Made by a program: the position numbers and the translations under genes. Source: Phoebastria nigripes (Eukaryota > Chordata > Aves > Procellariiformes > Diomedeidae). Taken from it: a DNA stretch of 64,000 nucleotides. Each line of letters begins with the position of its first letter. Positions within the stretch are counted from its first letter, which is position 1. A model generated the notes under the pieces. It was not told the origin of the DNA. It saw nothing but the letters and a program-made list of their open reading frames with translations, and did no database searches. Location of the stretch: NCBI GenBank assembly GCA_035582835.1, contig JAYKAV010003266.1:2351783-2415782 (forward strand), read 5' to 3'. Positions 21,701 through 33,600 of the stretch are shown in pieces.

Positions 21701-24700
21701 TGAATCTACAGATGGGAGGAAGTCTCCATTACTTGATGCTTTTTGGTGACGATTCCAGCTTGATTTAGATCAAATGGAAGTTCTGGACCTGTTAAGAACT
21801 TCTTATGTAAAGCGCTCTCTATGTCATATTAGAGTCACATTAGAGGTCACAATAATGTCTTCTATTCAGGATTAGTAACTTATTTCTGGACACTTAGAGA
21901 TTACAAGACAAAACAATGACATGGGTTAAATTTCCAAAGAGTAATTTGGGATTTACCTGTTGAGGTTGATGTGAGTCACATTGCAAATTTCAACAAGGGT
22001 GCTAGAAAGCAGGTTTCCAGAAGTGAAAAATCCGACGTCATGCCTTGCCAGCAAAAAAAATTCTTGAAGAAAAAAAAAAAAAAAGCAGTCCACTTTATGC
22101 TTCACCCATCAGGAACTGTTAGTCATCAGCGATGGGGCTGCTGAGGGAGCAAATGCCATTGCTTCAAAACTGTTCTTCACACAAGGTGAAAAAAAGGCCA
22201 CCAAGTCTCTGGTTCCCCCAGAGCGTCACTGACAGCAGATCTCCTGAATCTGAAGGGATGAGAAATGGGGAATTTTTGAAAAGGAAAGAAAGAAACACAC
22301 CATTATGATAGCCTGGAAATCTAGGGGATCCTCCAAGCTATATCTAGAATAGATAGTGCATAAAATACACAATGTTCCTTTGTCCGAAAGCAATGACAGA
22401 GACCAAGAAGGCAAAAAAATGTAAAAACTTGCCCACATAAAAGCTTGCCAACATAAGAAAAGCTACACACATAGACAGCCCCTTTAATAAGAAGCGTGAG
22501 ATGCCACCCTGCTCCAGAGGACAGGACCTCTGACGACCACCGAGCCCAAGGCCTGCCTGTGCAGGGTCAGCCAGCGCAGGTTGCCCAGGACCACAACCAG
22601 GACAAACCTTTCCACATGCCAAGCTGTGGGGGAAAAGCGTTTGCCTAAATGCCTCTGTTTGGAAATTCTGCAATTTTGCTGTCCTGCTGAGTATTTCTTG
22701 TGAACATGCAGCCCTTAGAAGTTTGTGGGAGGTGGGGTAAAAGTATATGAATGGCTTTTGAGTAACACACTTTCCTTCCTGAAATTATCTTCTTGGCAAA
22801 CATGAAAGCTGTTTCCTAAAGGTTTAGAAATACACCCACGTCCCCCGGACACTCTTTAGGAAAAGGTGCTTTATTCATTCATGCAACCGCTTCGTAGTAC
22901 TGCAGAGTCAATGCATTTCCACAGCAGTAAGCAAGAGTGAGTCAGACCGAAACTGCACCGTCAAGATCTCTGACATGGCAAAGGAAATACAGGTAAACAC
23001 AGCAGAGTACCATCCGTGCGCAGGCCAGTTTCCTTTGTGGAATGGACACATCTGGCTTACGCTCGTACCAAAAAAAAATACAAACCAGGTTCCAAAACAG
23101 GGAGGAGGGAATTGCACAAGACTGAGAACCGCTCTGCACGCTCTGAGTGTCAAACTGAAATGACTTCATGGAGACCCATAGATTGATCAAGAGAAGTTTG
23201 GAAACGAGCGCTCAGCTCCTCGGCAGGAAGGAAGGAGGGCTCCCGGCGCCGTGCCGCTGCTGCACCGGCTCCCGCTGACGGCGGAGGAGGTTCCCGTGTG
23301 CCCAAAGACCCTTTGCTTTGCATCCCACGAATATACCAGCACCTAAACCTACAGCTGACGCTGAGAGGGGACCCGATTTGCAGAGAAGTGCCTGGGGCTG
23401 CATCCTTCCCCAAAGGGAGCGGGTTTAGCTCCGGGCTTTGGTCCCAGGCATGGGGCCAGCTCGGGGCCAGGCTGCCTGCAGACCTGCTCCGGGGCACTGC
23501 CTCCTGGCAGCATCACACCCCCTGCCCTTACCACATCATTTTCGGTGCCCTGATGAAACTTAAGCAGCTGTCCAGGTCTTGGCAGTGAAGCTTTATTGAC
23601 CCGTGGCAGATTCGAGTTAATCCAAAATAAGCAAAAAATCTCCCAGGGTGGGAGCCAAGGGGGAAAGCAGAGAAAGGTGGGATCCTCCCAGTGGAAACGG
23701 GTTGAGTTTAAAACTACTTGGGTTTGTCTGAGCCATCTGCTGCTGCTCGCTTTTCTCCTTTCATCATAGCTTCTGCTGGCAGTCAAGGGAAGAAACCGCA
23801 CGGCTGCGTTAGAGCAGGGGAATAAAAATGGGTCACCGAATACATGACACTTGTTGTGATTCAGATAAAGTAGTGTGCCTGCAGTGATTCAGCGGGAGCA
23901 GGCTTCCTCATCTCCTCTGGAAGAGGCAACATCAACAACCGGAGGAAAACAAATCAGAACACAAAATCCCATATTGTCTCCACCTCAAACCCTTCAATTC
24001 AATGTTTCATCCCCTTTACTCTTACTCATTCATACGTACACCAAACATTCCTCTCTTTTGCTCCTAAAAATAAATTAAAAAAAAACCCCTAAATATACAG
24101 TAACAAACAACACTTTGCATTTTTCCAGCATTTTTTTTGCAACAAGTTCCTTCACAGACGTTTGCAAATTCAACTTAAAAGAGGTTCAGAGTGGTGAAGG
24201 AAATGAGAACTGAAGTGATTTGTCCAAAGCAATGTATTGGAGGCAGGCTGGGAAGAACACATTATTTCAAAATAACACAGGAGGTCTCAAAGAAAACCCT
24301 CTGATTTCAGAAAGGTCAAATTCATCTCCCCTTTCACTTTCTTGGATAACAGATTCCCAAATTCATCAGTGAAACCTTTATCACAAGGAAGCGGGGCGGG
24401 GGGGTGTACAAATATATATAGAAAGAGAGCATGAAAGAGAGGAAAGCGGAAAACAAGAGAGACGTCAGAGGAATTATCTTCAGCTCTGAAATGGTAATTT
24501 TATCAGAGCTGGGACAATAAGTCTCAGTTAACAGAATATACCCAGTTCGTACAGCCAGCACTGGGTTGCTTGGATGGGGCTCGTGTGCATTTCTAGGAAA
24601 TGAAACAGGATTAAAAAGCCAGAAACACGAATATTCATGACCTGTTTATACGCTTTAACACCACACACCAATGTTAAAACAGTGGCTCCCACGGCACAAA

Positions 24701-25310
24701 CCCTGCTCCCACCCAGCTGCTGTGGGTAAGCACAGACAGCCGTGCACAAGCCAGGACCTGAGCAGCAACGCATCCCAGTCGGGCTGGGCTCCTCCACCGC
24801 ATCCCAGCACATCACAGAACTAACCCCGTTAGCGCTCAGACACAACACTCAGGTTTGGGGGCATAGTCTTTGAGCTTGCTGAAGGCAGTGAAAATTCACA
24901 TCGACTTCAGCAGGCATACGCTGAAAAAAAAATGTAAAAATTAAGATTTGGGATTATTATGTGTATTTGCAGGAGAGCATTAGAATGCCAAAGGAGGTGA
25001 CAGCGTATTTGTGCAGGTTCATTAAAAGCAATGCTGCTGAATTATGCATGGTGCTGGGGATCCTAACTGCAGGTTTGATACAGAGGTTTAAAAATAGAAA
25101 CACTTTTTTTCCCCTAACAATAGGGCATTCATCTAAAAATAAAAAGTAACTGCGAGAATGCAGAAGTAACCTTACACAGCACCTTTTCTTCTTCGCATTA
25201 TATCCTCTTCAGCCACATTTAAATTTACAAGAAGCAAGCAATGAAAAAAAAAATGCAGAGTCTAAGCACAAAAGATTTGATGGGGTGTGAGGAGAGGAGG
25301 GGGGTCAAGA
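18741..25310. other. IL19-IL10 intergenic, second part; no gene seen
   Basis: About 6.6 kb upstream of IL10 with no credible gene on either strand. It has a 15-base A run at 22070-22084. Distal IL10/IL19 enhancers would be expected here by analogy with mammals, but none can be assigned from sequence alone. Confidence 0.55.
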
Positions 25311-25315
25311 GAACA

Positions 25316-25347
25316 GGAAACCCAAGTTGACGGGAAACCCAAGTGAC
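25316..25347 (+). promoter_or_regulatory. IL10: Direct repeat in IL10 upstream region
   Basis: GGAAACCCAAGTTGAC (25316-25331) is followed by GGAAACCCAAGTGAC (25333-25347), differing by one T. The second copy with its preceding G reads GGGAAACCCA, close to a kappaB-type consensus. It lies about 80-110 bases upstream of the TATA box. Function is inferred only. Confidence 0.5.
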
Positions 25348-25428
25348 ATTTGGTTTTAATGAATGACTTAAAACCCCAATATTGCTCGCCAGGAAATGGG
25401 GAGAGGAAATTGAGCGATCTTTTGAGAG

Positions 25429-25435
25429 TATAAAT
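25429..25435 (+). promoter_or_regulatory. IL10: IL10 TATA box
   Basis: TATAAAT, about 100 bases upstream of the ATG, placing transcription start near 25460 and leaving a 5' UTR of about 75 bases. This matches the TATA-containing promoter known for IL10 in other vertebrates. Confidence 0.7.
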
Positions 25436-25535
25436 TAGGGGCTCCATCAAGGTGAAGGCTACAGATCTGCTTTTTACCCTCCTGTGAAATTCAACCGAGA
25501 GCTGGACCAAGAGGCAAGCAGCCCATTTTCACAGC

Positions 25536-25694
25536 ATGCAAACCTGCTCAGCCCTGGTCTTGCTGCTCCTGGCTGCCAGCACCCTGCCTGCCAGGTGCTC
25601 GCCCCCCAAGCCCAGCTGCCTCCACTTCTCGGAGCTCCTGCCTGCAAAGCTCAGAGAGCTGAGGATCAAGTTTGAGGAAATTAAGGATTATTTT
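25536..25694 (+). CDS. IL10: IL10 exon 1 (signal peptide, helix A)
   Basis: 53 codons ending [11 protein letters not shown] before donor gtaagt. It encodes the signal peptide, the first conserved cysteine (C28) and helix A. Confidence 0.97.
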
Positions 25695-28600
25695 GTAAGT
25701 ATAACCCTGCTAGTCTTTCCTCCTTCTCGTTTTGCTTTTTTTGCAAAATTCAGTGATTTGGATAAGAGGGAAGACAGCTTCCTCCCAGCAGAAATGATTT
25801 GGTCGTGTATTGTGTTATGGGCTGATGGGGGTGAGCAAGAGAAGTTCAGTTTCGTTGCTCGCTGACAGACAACAGGCAAGGGTTTTCTTCCTAGTTTTAG
25901 TTACAATGAACTCAAGAGATTTCATAATGAATCTTTGTGAACCTTACTAGCCAGACTTCCCCCTAAATGTTGCAGACCAAATTATTCACTGAATTAATAG
26001 GAAGGAAATAGTCCCTTCTTCAGGGCAACAAGGTTCAGCCCCGCTGAAGTCAATGCCAGATGAAAAGGGAAATCTTTTGCTACAGACTTTATCTTTGAAA
26101 GAACCACAAAAGCCTGAACATGGTATTTTATGACTGGAGAAACGCTACAGTAACTAGCACTTGCTGTGGTGCCTGTAAAAGGTCACTGCTTTGCACTGCA
26201 GCTAACGGGAGCCTCGGGGTTGCTGAGAAAGCAGCACAAGATATACTCGGAGCGTTTGTCATTGCATCAGTACTGATAGAGATGGTTGGTCGCACCTGTG
26301 TTACTATTTTAGTTAATGTCTGTGTGTTTTAGCAATAAAACAAGGTAATCCTTCAGATTAAATCTCAGGCTAATGTCATGGCTTGTATTTATTCTCAAAT
26401 GAACACAGTCAAGACTTCAGATTTAAAGCTTGCTGTAAATCTCCCAGTTAATGTTGGGAGGGAGTATTTTTAACCTCTCAGGAAAGCTTTGGTACCTTGG
26501 TGCCAGGGGGTGATGCTTTGGCTGGTGCCAGCCCACCCCGCTGCAGCTCCCTGGTCTTCCAGAGCTGACAGAGTGCAACAGAGGCACCACAAGAACCACC
26601 ACCCCTGCAGAGCCCTTTTCCCCTGCTGACTGGAGATTACAGAGATAACAATAAACGGGGGGATTAAACCCTCCTGCCCTGGCGAGCCCGCGGGCAGACA
26701 GGCTGGGGAGGATACCTTGCTTCCAGGGGCTGCCATAACTTTGACACCATCTGAAGAGCGGGGCGGTTTGCATCAGCACTCTTAACGTGAACACCCTCTG
26801 CAGCTGAAGCGAGCGTGCAGTGCTGGCAGCGGCGGGAGGAGTTTCACATTAATGAAATCGATGGTACTGAAGTTTGTGATTTCATTATCTTGCTGTCTTG
26901 ACCTAACAGTAGTTGCACTGCAAGATTACGGACCAAAGAATGGGTGACTCCTGTATCTGGCGTCACTGTGCTATGCACACAAGTGTGCTGGGTGCTCTTT
27001 GCCTTCGCTTCAGTGACACCATCAATGAAACAAGGAAAACCATCATTCAGTAGGGCAAAGGGAAAAATAGCGTTGACTGCCTGTCTAAGTAAAGCTTATA
27101 TTTCCATTGCATCCTTCTACAGCAATCAAAAGATGACGAACTGAGCATCCAGTTGCTCAGCTCCGAACTGCTGGATGAATTTAAGGTAAGAATTATAATT
27201 CTTATCTAAGCCCCTTACCCTTTGGCCCGTGTTTTGTAAGAAAGGAAGCAGATTGTAAATTGGGGCATTTTCAATGTCAGACAAGGACAGGTCTCCAGCC
27301 AAGCAGTAACACGTGTGTCTGCTGCAGGGCTGATGCATGGTTCCCCCCACATCGCAGCCGCAGCGAGCGGTGCTAACATGCTGCGAGCGCTCTGACCACC
27401 ACCGTGACTTTGATTTTTAAAAACACCCACGCACGTCGGTGCTGGTGGCCGGCCCCAACACGGTTACCTCCTCTTGCCCCAGGGGACCTTCGGCTGCCAG
27501 TCGGTGTTGGAGATGATGCGGTTCTACATGGAGGAGGTCCTGCCCAGCGCCATGATGACCAGCACGCACCACCAGCAGAGCATGGGCGACCTGGGCAACC
27601 TGCTGCTGAGCCTGAAGGCAACGATGAGCCGCTGTGTGAGTGGGGCTCAGCATCATGGGGGGGGATGAAATCAGTGCTCCGGTGAGGCAGGGCCGGTCCC
27701 AGCCCAGCAGCAGGGTGGGGAGCGGCGCTGGGTCTCCCCAGGAGCAGGAGCACGGGTGTGGGGATGGTGCGGAGGAGCAGGGCTCTGGGCAGGCGGGGGC
27801 TGGCAGACCCCACAGGGCTGGGGTTCCTCCTAGCCCCTGCTCTCCAGGCTTTCATCAGTTAAATAACAATGATTCAGAGGCTCTGTTCACGAGCACCATT
27901 TATTTGCAGCCAGCCCCGCTAACAGAATCTGGCTGAAGAGATAAGGGGAGGGAGGGCGGAGGGTCCATCCCTTACCTGGGCACCGAGCAGCGTGGCTCTG
28001 CGACGATGCCTCCCGAAACCGCGCCTGGTGCGGCCGTGACACCATCACCTGCCGCAGGCTGAGTCAGATGGGGCGAACCCTGCCCCGGGCAGAGAGCACC
28101 GCGGGGCTGCCCTCGCCCAGCCCCGGTGCCGGTGGCAATGGGCAGGGGGCTGGGAAAGGACTCGGGGTCTGTCCTCGGGTCGTGCCGTGCTCGTTTCATC
28201 AGTGTACGGTGCAAAGCAGCCGCAGTCGCTGCCCCAGAGAGCCCCGTGACGGCACGTGAGGAAGGGGAAGGTGGAGACCGGAGGGGCGGCAGTGACAAGG
28301 GGCAGGAGGAGGGGTGAGCCGCTGCCGCGCACCCCGGGAAGGAAACCCGTGTGGTTGAAGCTGTTGTTCTTGTCCCTTTGCAGCACAGATTCTTCACGTG
28401 CGAGAAGAGGAGCAAAACCATAAAGCACATTAAGGAGACGTTCAATAAGGTAAGGTCCCCGCTTGCGTGGCTGCGCTGAGGTTGGGAGGAACCTGCCGCC
28501 CCAGGTGAGGCAGGGGATTTTACTGCTGGCTTCAACTTAGGGCAGAGAACAGAATCCAAAAAAGTCTTTAATTATATAAATACCTAAGGCAGAGAAATCC

Positions 28601-28846
28601 GGAGAGTGATGCTCGAAGGAGCAGCCGGCAGGTTCCCCTGAGGGGTGGGGCAGAGAAGCTGGAGATGTCAGTGGAAGGAGAACACGGCTAGCGATGGTAC
28701 ATCACTGTATATCGTCACATTCAGACTTAAACGGACTTGGTTTTCATCTGCAGATGAACGAGAATGGAATCTACAAGGCCATGGGAGAGTTTGACATTTT
28801 CATCAACTACATCGAAGAGTACTTGCTGATGAAGAGAAGGAAGTGA
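25536..28846 (+). CDS. IL10: Interleukin-10, complete
   Basis: The anti-inflammatory homodimeric cytokine that acts through IL10RA/IL10RB and STAT3. Coding exons are 25536-25694, 27123-27185, 27483-27635, 28384-28449 and 28754-28846. All junctions are GT-AG and phase 0, giving 177 aa (chicken 175, human 178). The signal peptide is [15 protein letters not shown]..., with cleavage near residue 20. The four family disulfide cysteines are present at C28, C79, C125 and C131, with an extra C21 near the cleavage site. Diagnostic blocks include [44 protein letters not shown] and [17 protein letters not shown]. The start is the only Met preceding the signal peptide and lies 100 bases after a TATA box. 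The 3' UTR carries many ATTTA motifs, the known basis of IL10 mRNA instability. It is divergent from IL19 and convergent with MAPKAPK2. Confidence 0.98.
25695..27122 (+). other. IL10: IL10 intron 1
   Basis: A 1.4-kb intron, the largest of the gene. Nothing conserved was recognised in it. The short overlapping frames on both strands are not supported. Confidence 0.8.
27123..27185 (+). CDS. IL10: IL10 exon 2
   Basis: Acceptor ccttctacag, donor aag|gtaaga. 21 codons, [20 protein letters not shown] then K, matching the chicken IL10 segment almost residue for residue. Confidence 0.96.
27483..27635 (+). CDS. IL10: IL10 exon 3
   Basis: Acceptor cttgccccag, donor tgt|gtgagt. 51 codons from [20 protein letters not shown] to LKATMSRC, with conserved cysteines C79 and C125. 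The coding length is identical to IL19 exon 3 in this window. Confidence 0.97.
28384..28449 (+). CDS. IL10: IL10 exon 4
   Basis: Acceptor ccctttgcag, donor aag|gtaagg. 22 codons, [20 protein letters not shown] then NK, carrying the fourth conserved cysteine C131. Confidence 0.96.
28754..28846 (+). CDS. IL10: IL10 exon 5 with stop
   Basis: Acceptor ttcatctgcag. 30 codons plus TGA, containing the receptor-binding C-terminal helix signature [20 protein letters not shown] and a basic end KRRK. Confidence 0.97.
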   Translation: MNENGIYKAMGEFDIFINYIEEYLLMKRRK

Positions 28847-29322
28847 AAACGCCCATGGGTCTGCATCTTTCACACAAAATCCTGCTATTTTTTTCAGAAA
28901 TCATTTAGGCTGCAAGAGCACACAAGAGATTAAGTTATCTTAGGGTTCAAGTCAAGAATTACAGGTCAATAACTTCAAGTTTAGTATTGTGTTTAGAAGT
29001 GGTTTTTTTAAACAACTGAATTTAATATTTATTACTTCTAATACCTCAGTGTTTATGTTTACAATATGTTTTGAAGAAAAGTGCGATGAACTTGTAAAAT
29101 ACTATTTATTGTTCAATATTTTAATACTGTCTATGATAGTGCTATTTTATTCATAGCTTCAAAACACCCAAAGCAGCATTCTTCTGGGGAGCAGATAATG
29201 AGCAGAGCTTATCCTGAGTGCAGTTTCACTGAGCATGGTCGCCTGATCAGGAGCAATTCCAGCTCTCAGTTCAGCAAAACTTAATTTAAGCAAATGAGCA
29301 CTCTCCTCCTGTTCTATCCCTC

Positions 29323-29333
29323 TATTTATTTAT
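29323..29333 (+). promoter_or_regulatory. IL10: AU-rich element (overlapping ATTTA)
   Basis: TATTTATTTAT contains two overlapping pentamers, as in class II AU-rich elements bound by TTP/HuR-type proteins. It is preceded by a run of single ATTTA sites in the same 3' region. Confidence 0.5.
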
Positions 29334-30623
29334 GCAATCAAATATTTCTATGCGTAACCATGTCACCATCTCTGGATCTGCAGTTGGAATTAGGCACTGA
29401 AATATTCAAAATTATTCCATGGCCTTGCACTGAGCAAAATAACCATAAATGTAACCAAGGGCATTTTTTTCTCCTATGCATGGAAAGCAGTGTGGAGGAG
29501 GAGGACCTGCGCTCCCATGAACAGCATGCGATCATGCCACAGCGATAGATCAGTCAACCCCACCTCTAGATTTCAGCCTATATATTAGTGCAGGTTAAAG
29601 AAAAAAAACAGTAGTAGAATGAAATATTTGGTTCTAATAGAACTTGACTTAAATGTTTTTAACGACAGGCTTCCAGAGCTGCTGGGTTGGCCACTCCGCA
29701 CTTTCAAAAGTTAATCTTACTATTTTCCAGTCTTTGATTGGGTTTTACTCACTGTTTTGTTGGGGTTTTTTGCTTTTAGAAGTTAGAGGATATTTAATTA
29801 ACCACCATTTTAAGGTGGCTTGGGTAATTTGCATTCAAATTCATAAAGCTGCACGCAGCACTGACAATATCCAGGCTTGTGTTATTTCTAATCCTGCGCA
29901 CAAGGAGCCGCAGCAGCCGAGCGCTGCGGGGGAAGGCTGCAGCGAGAGCAGCTCCGGTGCCCCCGAGAGCTGCTGATTTTCGGGCTCCCCTTCCTCCTTG
30001 CCCCGGTCTCCTGCGTGCCCCCATGAGTGCTACAGGATGCTGAGCCAGAGGAAAATGCCATAACCCAGAGGCATTTGCTTCTAATATTTAGAAGTATTAG
30101 GGCACCGATATGATGAAACACTGTCAGCTGCTTGTTTGCTTTGTAAGTTACCACTGAAGAGAGGCTATTTATACTCCATTTATTCTATTTGTATGTTTAT
30201 GGTGACAGAAGGGCATTCCTGCTCGCAGCCTGCCCGCATGGGAACTGGTTATCCCAGAGCAAGGGCAGCCCCAAAGCAGGAATGCTGCTCCGTGAGTCGC
30301 TCCTGCCGCTGAAATCAATCGGGTGGCATCGGCTCAAGGGCAGCGTGGGAGCCAAACACTGTAAAACGTAATTTAAGCTTCTTACCAGGACACGTTAAGT
30401 TCCTGTTGAGCCAGCTCTGTACTCATTTTTCCACCAAACACCTTGACTTCGATGTTGTAGGAGAAGCAAGGACAGCCCCGCAGCCGCAGCGAGAGCCAAG
30501 AGCATCAGCGGCTCCGTTCCTGGGGGGTCGTGCTGGGGGGGCACCGTGCCTTGGCCACAGCTTCTGTCACTGCGTGAACTTTTGCATGTTTATCTGTATG
30601 AAAAGAAATCTTTTATTTTTGCT

Positions 30624-30647
30624 AATAAAGACCTCCTAATGAATAAA
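30624..30647 (+). terminator. IL10: Two AATAAA poly(A) signals, candidate IL10 3' end
   Basis: AATAAA at 30624-30629 and again at 30642-30647. The second is followed by a T/G-rich stretch (tctgttctgttctt) as expected for cleavage. They are the first canonical signals found after the IL10 stop, 1.8 kb away. Confidence 0.45.
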
Positions 30648-33600
30648 GCCTCTGTTCTGTTCTTCCAAGCTGTTAACAGGGCTGTAAATCAGCACCAGTG
30701 CATAGATGCTGTGCCCAGTGTCACCGTGCTGGGGAAGAGCCCAGCGGGCACGGATCCAGGCGAGGAGGACCACCGAGGATGCGTTGCATGCATTAATGGC
30801 CAGGGAATTGAGAAAACCCAAGGTCCTCACATTTAAATGCAAATTTCTGACAAAATTTGCTGGAACAAAATACCTGCTGGTGATCTCTTACAGTAGAGAA
30901 ATGCTGGCCCCAAGGTACTCCATGGGTCACTCCAGCCTCTTCAGCCTCTAACCCTAGCAAGTGTTTCAGCCATTGCCCTTTTCAGAGCAGCATTTACAGC
31001 TAAATACCTAGTTACGTGCCCGAATGTCATCGATAATCACCAGGGCTTTAACATCCCTGTGCCTCCCTTCCCCTGATTTACAGGAGATAGCACTGCTGCC
31101 TCCGTTTATCTACTGAGTTGTTTTTAACTTCACATTTGTTCTCAGTCAGGATGAGGCCTTGATCCTAGATCAGCTAAAAACCAGACTAATATAAATTAAC
31201 AACAGAACTGCTTGCTTTTCCTTGGGCTGGGGATTACGTATCTATGCACATGGATCCGTATGCACAGCAGTTGAATCCCGAACAAAACCGAGCAGGCGCG
31301 CACGTGGGAGTTTAAAGCTCTGTTACTAACAAACCCAGAATTCAACCAGCGCAACCATTTCCAAACTCCAGCTCACACCGGCAGCCGGGGGCGGCTGCTG
31401 GCGGTACCCACCTGGCCACGTTTCTGTTTCACTTTCGAGCCTCTTTAGTTTTCACCACTCTTAGCCATTTACTTGCAAGTCCAGCAGACTCCGGGTGTTT
31501 ATTGGCAGCTGGGTGTTTATTCCTCACTGTATTAGAAACAAAAATAGTTCCAGTTAGTGACCATTTCTAAGTCTATTTCTGCCCAGACTTCAGTCTGGTG
31601 TTGGTCAGTGGAATTGCTGAATTTGCCCATGAGGTTATTTGTGTTCTTAGTAAAACCTGCACTTGTGAGCACTGCTTGAAGCTTCACCCCAGGCAGATCT
31701 GGTCTGCATGCTCCCCTGACCCCTCTGCACCTATTTTCATCCCTTTTATGTAACTTTTCTTCCATGGGGAGGCAGGAAACATCTCTCAGAGCCCATGTCA
31801 CCAGCCTGAGGCAGGAGCCCAAGGACCCTTGTTAGCGAAACCGGTGCCTGGGCTCTGCCCTGCGCGGAGAAAAGAGCGGCGTCAGCTGAGTTGTGGTGAG
31901 TTTTTCAGTAAAGCTCAGTCACCCTGGTTAAAGTAACCACAAAAGGAAGCAGGTGGGATGCCTCTTGCTGTATGGAGAACAAAGATTTCCAGTTACCTGA
32001 TGCTACAGGAGTCGTTGGATTCAAAAGAAAATGGAGGCAGAGCAAGTCAGCAATAGGGATGGGACGGCTGCCTGCTCGCAGGGGCATCAGCGCGGGAGAG
32101 GAGCTGGCACGGCGGGGAGATGCAGCTCCGCTCCTCCGAAACTGGGTTGGGAAGCTGGAGGAACTGTGGAAAGGTGCTGCAGGGCTCCCAGCCAGGGGCA
32201 CGGGTTCGCTCGAGGGAGAGAGAAACAAGAGCCAGGGGCCATTTAGTGCTAGATCGCCATGCAAGCCACGTGCAAAGAAGTCTGTGCCATTTGTCACCAA
32301 AACACAGGGATGTTTGCATTGTGACGCAGCTCTGGTAGGCAAAAGCACACAAACACACCTCTGACTAAACCTATGTGTCATCTCCAAGAAGTTTTAGGAA
32401 GGGTGCTCTGGAAATCCCAGCAGAAGCCGTCTGGGCAACCAAAGGCAGCATCTCCAGCATGGAGAAATGACATTTCCAGCAGAGGAGCAATTGCCATGAT
32501 TCATTCCTGGCCATGTCCTCAAGCAGCCTTTTTCCCATTGCCAGGCCAGCCCTGTCCACAACAGTCCCTCTCTGCCAGGACACACTGCTTAAAAACAGGC
32601 AAAAAACCCCGCAAAGGGCAGCCTGCAGAGCTGAGACACCCAAGGCACCGTTACAAGTCATCCATGTAACTCATGACACCTGCCTCAAACCAGAATCACA
32701 GCACCAGCATCACCCAGCTCCCTGCTCATGGCATGATGCCTGCTGCACGTGTCGGGTGCGGGCAGCAGCTTTGCGGACCCTCTTGGGTCCCAACATCAAC
32801 TAATATGTGCCAAAAATATCAGTCTTTGGGGAAAAAAACAACAACAAAACGTCTTTTACTACAGTAGCGTGATGCCATCGCAGCGTGAGCTCTGTGCATG
32901 CCATCAAAGCCGATTGAAGCAGCGGCGGGCGAGATGAGCTGAGCCGAGAGCCGGAGCGCTGGGCTGGGGCTCAGCCCTGCCTCTGCTGTGCTGGATCCCA
33001 CCAGGGCCGTGCGAGCCGCAGGATGAGACCCTGGGCACAGCGTCCCCTCTGCAAAACAAAATGGGACAGTGCTCCCCTGCACACCTCTTCTGTGTGCAAC
33101 CTTCTGCTTCTCATGCAACCCCAAAAGCTGCTGCAACGGGAGGCTGCATGCCCCGGCGCGGTGCCTTATCCCCCATCGCTTAGTGCTGATGTAGTTCCTG
33201 CCAGTCTCAGTGTCAGTCTGGGTGTTACAGTAACAGCACAAGACTGTCACATAGATCAGAGGCGGTGGTTTTCTGTTTTTTTTATCCCACAGAAGCGAAT
33301 GGTTTCCTTGCTGGGTACCTTCTTCCTGAGAGCTCAGCCCACTGCCTGATCAGCAGCCCCAGTACCTGGGAGCCTGAGTCACTCACCCAGCCTTGGCCGC
33401 TCCTGCCTGCCTAAACAAGGCTGAGCTTCTCACCGGGCCAAACGCTGCATCTTGACTGGGAGATGCTAGTGCCGCAGAGAGTCCCATCTGGTGCAGGCTG
33501 CATGTGGTTAAGCCACTTTTTGGGTTAAAAAAAAAATGTTTAAATATTAAACCCAGAGGAAAAGAATTGGAGATTTGGTCTAAATACAGAGAAGGAAGAT

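Larger units (their letters stand above)
28847..30665 (+). other. IL10: Probable IL10 3' UTR, AU-rich
   Basis: The proximal part (28847-29335) is strongly AU-rich, with ATTTA pentamers near 28903, 29019, 29027 and 29104 and an overlapping pair TATTTATTTAT at 29323-29333. No canonical poly(A) signal is seen until 30624 and 30642, so the transcript may be long. The distal extent is inferred. Confidence 0.5.

Noticed and set aside
27373..27855. 160-codon minus frame across IL10 exon 3
   Set aside because: It is the antisense shadow of a real IL10 exon and its GC-rich flanks.
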